Shown here piece by piece: positions 8,343 to 10,743 of a stretch of DNA of 10,743 nucleotides. The DNA comes from CAZYTO01 sp964650405 (lineage in GTDB: Bacteria > Acidobacteriota > Thermoanaerobaculia > Gp7-AA8). Location: positions 1 through 10,743 of the forward strand of contig CAZYTO010000196.1 of NCBI GenBank assembly GCA_964650405.1. Reading direction: 5' to 3'. The notes under the pieces were generated by a model. That model searched no databases and was not told the DNA's origin. It saw only the letters and a program-made list of their open reading frames with translations. How positions within the stretch are numbered: the stretch's first letter is position 1; every line of letters starts with the position of its first letter. Position numbers and translations under genes: made by a program.

Positions 8343-8652
8343 GTCAGTCGGCCGGCACACGTTGTCAGTTGTCCGGCACACACTGTCCGCCGGCGGCGCG
8401 CAGCGTCAGCCGGACGGCACACACTGTCAGTCGCCTGGCACACGCCGTCCGCCGCGGTCGCGCAACGTCAGTCGCCCGGCACACGTTGTCAGTTGTCCGG
8501 CACACACTGTCCGCCGCCGTCGCGCAACGTCAGCCGGCCGGCACACGTTGTCAGTCGCCCGGCACACACTGTCCGCCGGCGGCGCGCAACGTCAGCCGGA
8601 CGGCACACATTGTCCGCCGCCGTCGTACAGCGTCATCCGGGCTACGCGGTAC
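8343..8652. repeat. 21-bp tandem array with 62-bp higher-order period
   Basis: Fourteen units (8343-8631) plus one degenerate unit (to about 8652) follow each other with no spacers. Units starting GTCAG are 21 bp and contain a GGCACAC core; every third unit (starting at 8385, 8447, 8509 and 8571) starts GTCCGCCG, is 20 bp and ends CGCGCARC. The order 21-21-20 repeats four times, giving a 62-bp higher-order unit, then the array ends with a 21-20 pair and decays. Because 62 is not a multiple of 3 the frame shifts at each period, and GTCA units give TGA on the minus strand, so it is not protein-coding. It lies between the divergent cyclase gene and the 182-aa gene. An 11-mer CGGCACACGTT of the array also occurs alone at 9662-9672. 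Confidence 0.93.
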
Positions 8653-8706
8653 GACTGGGCCAACTTGCACAGACACGATTCAACCGGCAGGTGTCTCCGA
8701 GGAAAC

Positions 8707-8735
8707 TTGACAAGCTCAGGAAGAGAACCTAGATT
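8707..8735 (+). promoter_or_regulatory. Sigma-70-like promoter for the 182-aa gene
   Basis: TTGACA (8707-8712, 6 of 6) is followed after exactly 17 bases by TAGATT (8730-8735, 4 of 6 to TATAAT). It points at the 182-aa gene, whose start is about 320 bases downstream, and lies just after the tandem array. A nearer promoter was not seen. Confidence 0.4.
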
Positions 8736-8897
8736 GAGCGTCTCGACGGTGGGAAACCACCTGACAGTGATGGAGCCGGCACTCGTGATGAGTCCCGTCT
8801 CCTTGGCGGCGAACTGGTTACGACCGAGCGCTGAAAAGTGCCGCTCGTGGCCATTGCGAGGGTTGAGCCGTGCTCCCCTTGCCGCGGGCTCCCGAGG

Positions 8898-8913
8898 TGT
8901 GTGCGCGCACACA
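8898..8913. promoter_or_regulatory. Perfect 16-bp palindrome, CRP-like operator candidate
   Basis: TGTGTGCGCGCACACA is a perfect 16-bp dyad. The classical CRP site is TGTGA-N6-TCACA; this has TGTGT-N6-ACACA, 8 of 10 conserved bases with the same length and symmetry. It lies between a predicted adenylate cyclase gene and its divergent neighbour, which makes cAMP-receptor regulation plausible. It would be downstream of the 8707 promoter, so would act as a roadblock or serve a promoter I did not find. It could also be an unrelated regulator's site or an RNA hairpin. Confidence 0.35.
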
Positions 8914-9053
8914 TCGCGGGCTAACGTCAACCGGAAGGCCACGTCCTCTCTAGCGAGTCGCCGTTTCCTTCCAGCCGGTGGACCGCCTGTGCTCGTCGAC
9001 AAGCGCCGTCGTTCCTCCGGACTACAGGGTCCCCGAAACAGAAAGGAACGCAT

Positions 9054-9602
9054 ATGTCTACGAATCACGATAACCCCTCGCAGAACGCCGCTGCGGACAC
9101 GCCGCAGACCGCTTCCCCGACCCCGGAGCAGATCGTCGAGCAGTTGCGCGCCCTGGTGGCGCAGATCCCTTCGCTTCCCATGCTGACGGATGCGGAGCGG
9201 AAACTGGTGCGGAGCCGCGGGCGTTTGCCCGAAGCAGAAGTACTGGCGTCGGTCAACGTCGTCGGTTCGTCCGATAAGGTGTCGCAGGCGGTGGGCCTGC
9301 CCGCTCCGGACGTGCAGCAACTGGTGGTGGATAACGTCCGCTGGACGTCGGTCGAGAGCGAGTTGAAAGGCGCACTCAAGGCCGTGGCGGACGCCAACCT
9401 CCTCCGCCGCCAGCGCACGACGATCATCGCCATCCAGGCCTACGGCATCGGCCAGCAACTGGCACGCGATCCCGAGAACGCCGCGGTTGTCCCGCATGTC
9501 CAGGAGATGAAGCGCCTCAAGAGCCTCCGCCGCCGCAAGGCAACGCCGGCCACCCCGGCGCCCGCTCCCCACGGCACGCCGGACACCACGCCGAAGCAGT
9601 AG
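9054..9602 (+). CDS. Uncharacterised 182-aa protein; stand-alone copy of the cyclase C-terminal domain
   Basis: ATG at 9054 with AAGGA (9043-9047) 6 bases upstream. Residues 1-22 are a polar, probably disordered leader. Residues 23-160 are a predicted helical domain: VEQLRALVAQIP (28-39), LPEAEVLASVNVVG (58-71), VRWTSVESELKGALKAVADA (95-114), LLRRQR (116-121) and HVQEMKRLKSLRRRK (148-162). The tail is Pro/Thr/Ala-rich and low complexity. There is no signal peptide or membrane segment. Residues 23-125 align without gaps to 375-477 of the cyclase fusion encoded at 6531-8141, about 58 of 103 identical by hand count, so the two share a recent or conserved common domain. I do not recognise the family. 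It may pair with the cyclase through domain-domain contact, or be one of several genomic copies of a scaffold domain. It is single-gene: its own promoter candidate lies upstream and a strong terminator follows. Confidence 0.88.
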   Translation: MSTNHDNPSQNAAADTPQTASPTPEQIVEQLRALVAQIPSLPMLTDAERKLVRSRGRLPEAEVLASVNVVGSSDKVSQAVGLPAPDVQQLVVDNVRWTSVESELKGALKAVADANLLRRQRTTIIAIQAYGIGQQLARDPENAAVVPHVQEMKRLKSLRRRKATPATPAPAPHGTPDTTPKQ

Positions 9603-9623
9603 CAGTCAGCAGTTGTGTTGTGA

Positions 9624-9652
9624 GACCGGGCGCGCGCGTTGCGCGCCCGGTC
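9624..9652 (+). terminator. Strong hairpin terminator after the 182-aa gene
   Basis: GACCGGGCGCGC (9624-9635) pairs perfectly with GCGCGCCCGGTC (9641-9652) around a 5-base loop, 21 bases after the stop codon. The following bases (GTTTCG) give only a short T-run, so termination may be imperfect, but the 12-bp GC stem is the strongest hairpin in the window. The dyad could also work for the minus strand. Confidence 0.75.
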
Positions 9653-9712
9653 GTTTCGACGCGGCACACGTTTGGACCCCGAACCTGCTGAGGCACTGAT
9701 CCGCGAAGGCCC

Positions 9713-9934
9713 TCACCGCCCCACGGCGCGCCGTCGCACGTCGTCGTTCAGAATCGTGCCGCTGGCGGTCGCGCGGACGATCGAGGCACCGGCGGCCTCC
9801 GAGAGAGTGACAAGAAAGTATTCGTCGTTCTCGTAGAGTGAGTTCCCCTGGACCACGACGGCGAGCGTCTTCGCAGTTTCGCCCGGCGCGAAGGTGAGGC
9901 TGCCGGCGGCGGCGGTGTAGTCGTCCGGCGCAAC
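9713..9934 (-). pseudogene. Orphan C-terminal piece of a Calx-beta domain
   Basis: The minus-strand frame reads DDYTAAAGSLTFAPGETAKT, then LAVVVQGNSLYENDEYFLVT, LSEAAGASIVRATASGTILN and DD, ending in TGA at 9713-9715. This is the classic second half of a Calx-beta domain (DYT..G.LTF.PGET.KT..V.V..D...E.DE.F.V.LS, then GTI.NDD). The frame is closed by a TGA at 9935-9937 immediately upstream, there is no start codon, and the first strands of the domain are missing, so this is a broken remnant of a surface protein. It lies downstream of the DUF11 gene on the same strand, separated from it by a palindromic repeat copy at 9975-10000. A sequencing frameshift is a less likely explanation, since I could not find the missing half in other frames. 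Confidence 0.75.
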
Positions 9935-9974
9935 TCACGGATGACTCGAGGCGTTCCCTCACGAGGCGGGCGTA

Positions 9975-10000
9975 GAGGACGGACAGGATTGTCCGTCCTC
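9975..10000. repeat. Third copy of the interspersed palindrome
   Basis: Arms GAGGACGGACA (9975-9985) and TGTCCGTCCTC (9990-10000) are perfectly complementary around GGAT. The core is identical to the two copies at 6466-6510. It lies 12 bases after the stop codon of the minus-strand DUF11 gene and could form a transcript-end hairpin, though no T-run follows. Confidence 0.8.
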
Positions 10001-10012
10001 CACGAAGGCGGG

Positions 10013-10743
10013 TTACATCCGGTGGCGCACGACGAAGGCGCCGGCGATGCCGAGGACGAGGGCCAGGAGCATGAGGCCGTAGCCGCCCACGGCCGGGACG
10101 TCGTTGACGACGATCACGGTGGCGGAGGAGCTGTTGTTGGACGGAACGGAGTCGGGCTCGTTCGCGCTCACGGTGGCGGTGTTCGTCAGCGGGCCGGCCG
10201 TGGTGAGCGTGCCGTGCAGGGTGATGGTGGTGCTGGCGCCGTTGGCCAGAGTGCCGAGGGCGCAGGAGACGGTGGTGGTCCCGCTGCACGAGCCCTGGCC
10301 CGGGGTGGCGGAGATGAGGGAGAAGCCGGAGGGCAGCGGGTCATTGACGGTGACGCCGGTGGCGGTGGCCGCACCGTTGTTGGTCACGACCAGGGTGAAG
10401 GTGAAGGTGGTGTTGACGCCGGCGTAGTGGGACGAGCCGGTCTTGACGATCATGACGTCGGCCGACGGAGTGCCCGTCGTGCCGCCGTTGCCGGTGTTGT
10501 CGGTGTTGTTGCCCGGGTTGGGATCGCTCTCCGCCCCCGTGGCCGTGGCGCTGTTGTCGAAGGCGCCGGAGGCGGTGATCGTGGCCGTGACGTTGATGGT
10601 GGTGTTGGCGCCGGATGCCAGCGAGGCGATCGTGCACGGCAGGGCCGCACAGCCGCTGCCGCTGACGTTGGTGATGGTCAGGTTGGTGGGCGTGTCGGTG
10701 ACCTGGATGCTCGTGGCCGTCGACGGTCCGGCGTTCGCCACGA
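10013..10743 (-). CDS. DUF11-repeat surface protein with IPTL-CTERM-like tail, 5' end outside window
   Basis: The frame is open from the TAA at 10013-10015 to the right edge; the GTG at 10741 is an internal valine in a repeat (VANAGPSTAT), so the gene starts outside the window. The visible 242 residues contain most of one DUF11 module (NAGPSTATSIQVTDT to SDPNPGNNT) and one full module (ADVMIVKTGSS, TFTLVVTNNGAATATGVTVN, DPLPSGFSLISATPGQGSC, TVSANEPDSVPSNN). These are Ig-like beta modules typical of long extracellular proteins. The last 28 residues, VPAVGGYGLMLLALVLGIAG followed by AFVVRHRM, match the plan of an IPTL-CTERM sorting tail: a short Pro-Gly motif, one transmembrane helix, and a basic end. 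The protein is predicted to be exported and held at or processed on the envelope. The trailing part has Asn/Thr-rich, low-complexity composition normal for the family. Confidence 0.9.
   Translation of the reverse strand, partial: VANAGPSTATSIQVTDTPTNLTITNVSGSGCAALPCTIASLASGANTTINVTATITASGAFDNSATATGAESDPNPGNNTDNTGNGGTTGTPSADVMIVKTGSSHYAGVNTTFTFTLVVTNNGAATATGVTVNDPLPSGFSLISATPGQGSCSGTTTVSCALGTLANGASTTITLHGTLTTAGPLTNTATVSANEPDSVPSNNSSSATVIVVNDVPAVGGYGLMLLALVLGIAGAFVVRHRM

Larger units (their letters stand above)
8653..9053. other. Leader/intergenic region before the 182-aa gene
   Basis: This 400-base stretch has no supported gene; long frames running through it on both strands show no recognisable domain. 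It holds a sigma-70-like promoter at 8707-8735, a perfect palindrome at 8898-8913 flanked by direct CGCGGGCT copies, and the ribosome site AAGGA (9043-9047) of the next gene. If the promoter is real, the transcript has a leader of roughly 310 bases. Confidence 0.5.

Noticed and set aside
8343..8652. Possible CRISPR array
   Set aside because: The repeats follow each other with no unique spacers and vary within units; this is a tandem minisatellite, and no cas gene is present.
8201..9186. Plus-strand open frames through the tandem array (169 and 281 aa)
   Set aside because: Their sequence is Arg/His/Thr/Pro-rich repeat translation whose frame shifts every 62 bases; the longer one overlaps the supported 182-aa gene in another frame.
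8592..9572. A 326-aa minus-strand open frame
   Set aside because: It is antisense to the 182-aa gene, which is supported by a close paralogue in its own frame, a ribosome site and a terminator. The antisense product has no recognisable domain.
9606..10289. A 227-aa minus-strand frame spanning the Calx-beta fragment and the DUF11 gene end
   Set aside because: It reads both in the wrong frame; the correct frames give recognisable Calx-beta and DUF11 sequence.

Overview
The window is high-GC bacterial DNA with long open frames, large secreted surface proteins and accessory, repeat-rich spacers. Several protein signatures (an 'APCRLLDTR' motif after a signal peptide, an 'RPGVGAW' secreted protein, DUF11 repeats ending in an IPTL-CTERM-like tail, an Rhs protein with its own signal peptide) are ones I associate with Acidobacteriota, perhaps Thermoanaerobaculia-like. 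That placement is inference from recall, not a search.

Left block (1-6018, all minus strand, read right to left): three tightly packed genes, probably one operon. They are a 686-aa exported fibre-like protein, a 219-aa exported protein, and an Rhs/YD-repeat protein of more than 1094 aa that runs off the left edge. The first two genes are 17 bases apart and the last two overlap in ATGA. All three have signal peptides, so the operon looks dedicated to a cell-surface or secreted assembly. About 510 bases of non-coding DNA upstream hold weak promoter candidates and two copies of a short palindrome.

Centre block (6531-9652): a divergent pair. On the minus strand is a 536-aa protein with a class III adenylate cyclase domain, a STAND/NB-ARC-like P-loop NTPase core and a C-terminal helical domain I do not recognise. 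On the plus strand is a 182-aa protein made almost entirely of that same unrecognised domain (about 58 of 103 ungapped positions identical by hand alignment), followed by a strong hairpin terminator. The 912-base gap between them holds a 21/21/20-bp tandem array with a 62-bp higher-order period, a TTGACA promoter candidate, and a perfect 16-bp palindrome resembling a CRP-type cAMP-receptor site. This pair plus its spacer is the best candidate for an undescribed system. The sequence supports the shared domain and the array directly; a functional link is inference.

Right block (9653-10743): a short orphan Calx-beta fragment on the minus strand, a third copy of the palindrome, and the 3' end of a DUF11 surface protein with a C-terminal sorting/membrane tail, which enters from beyond the right edge.
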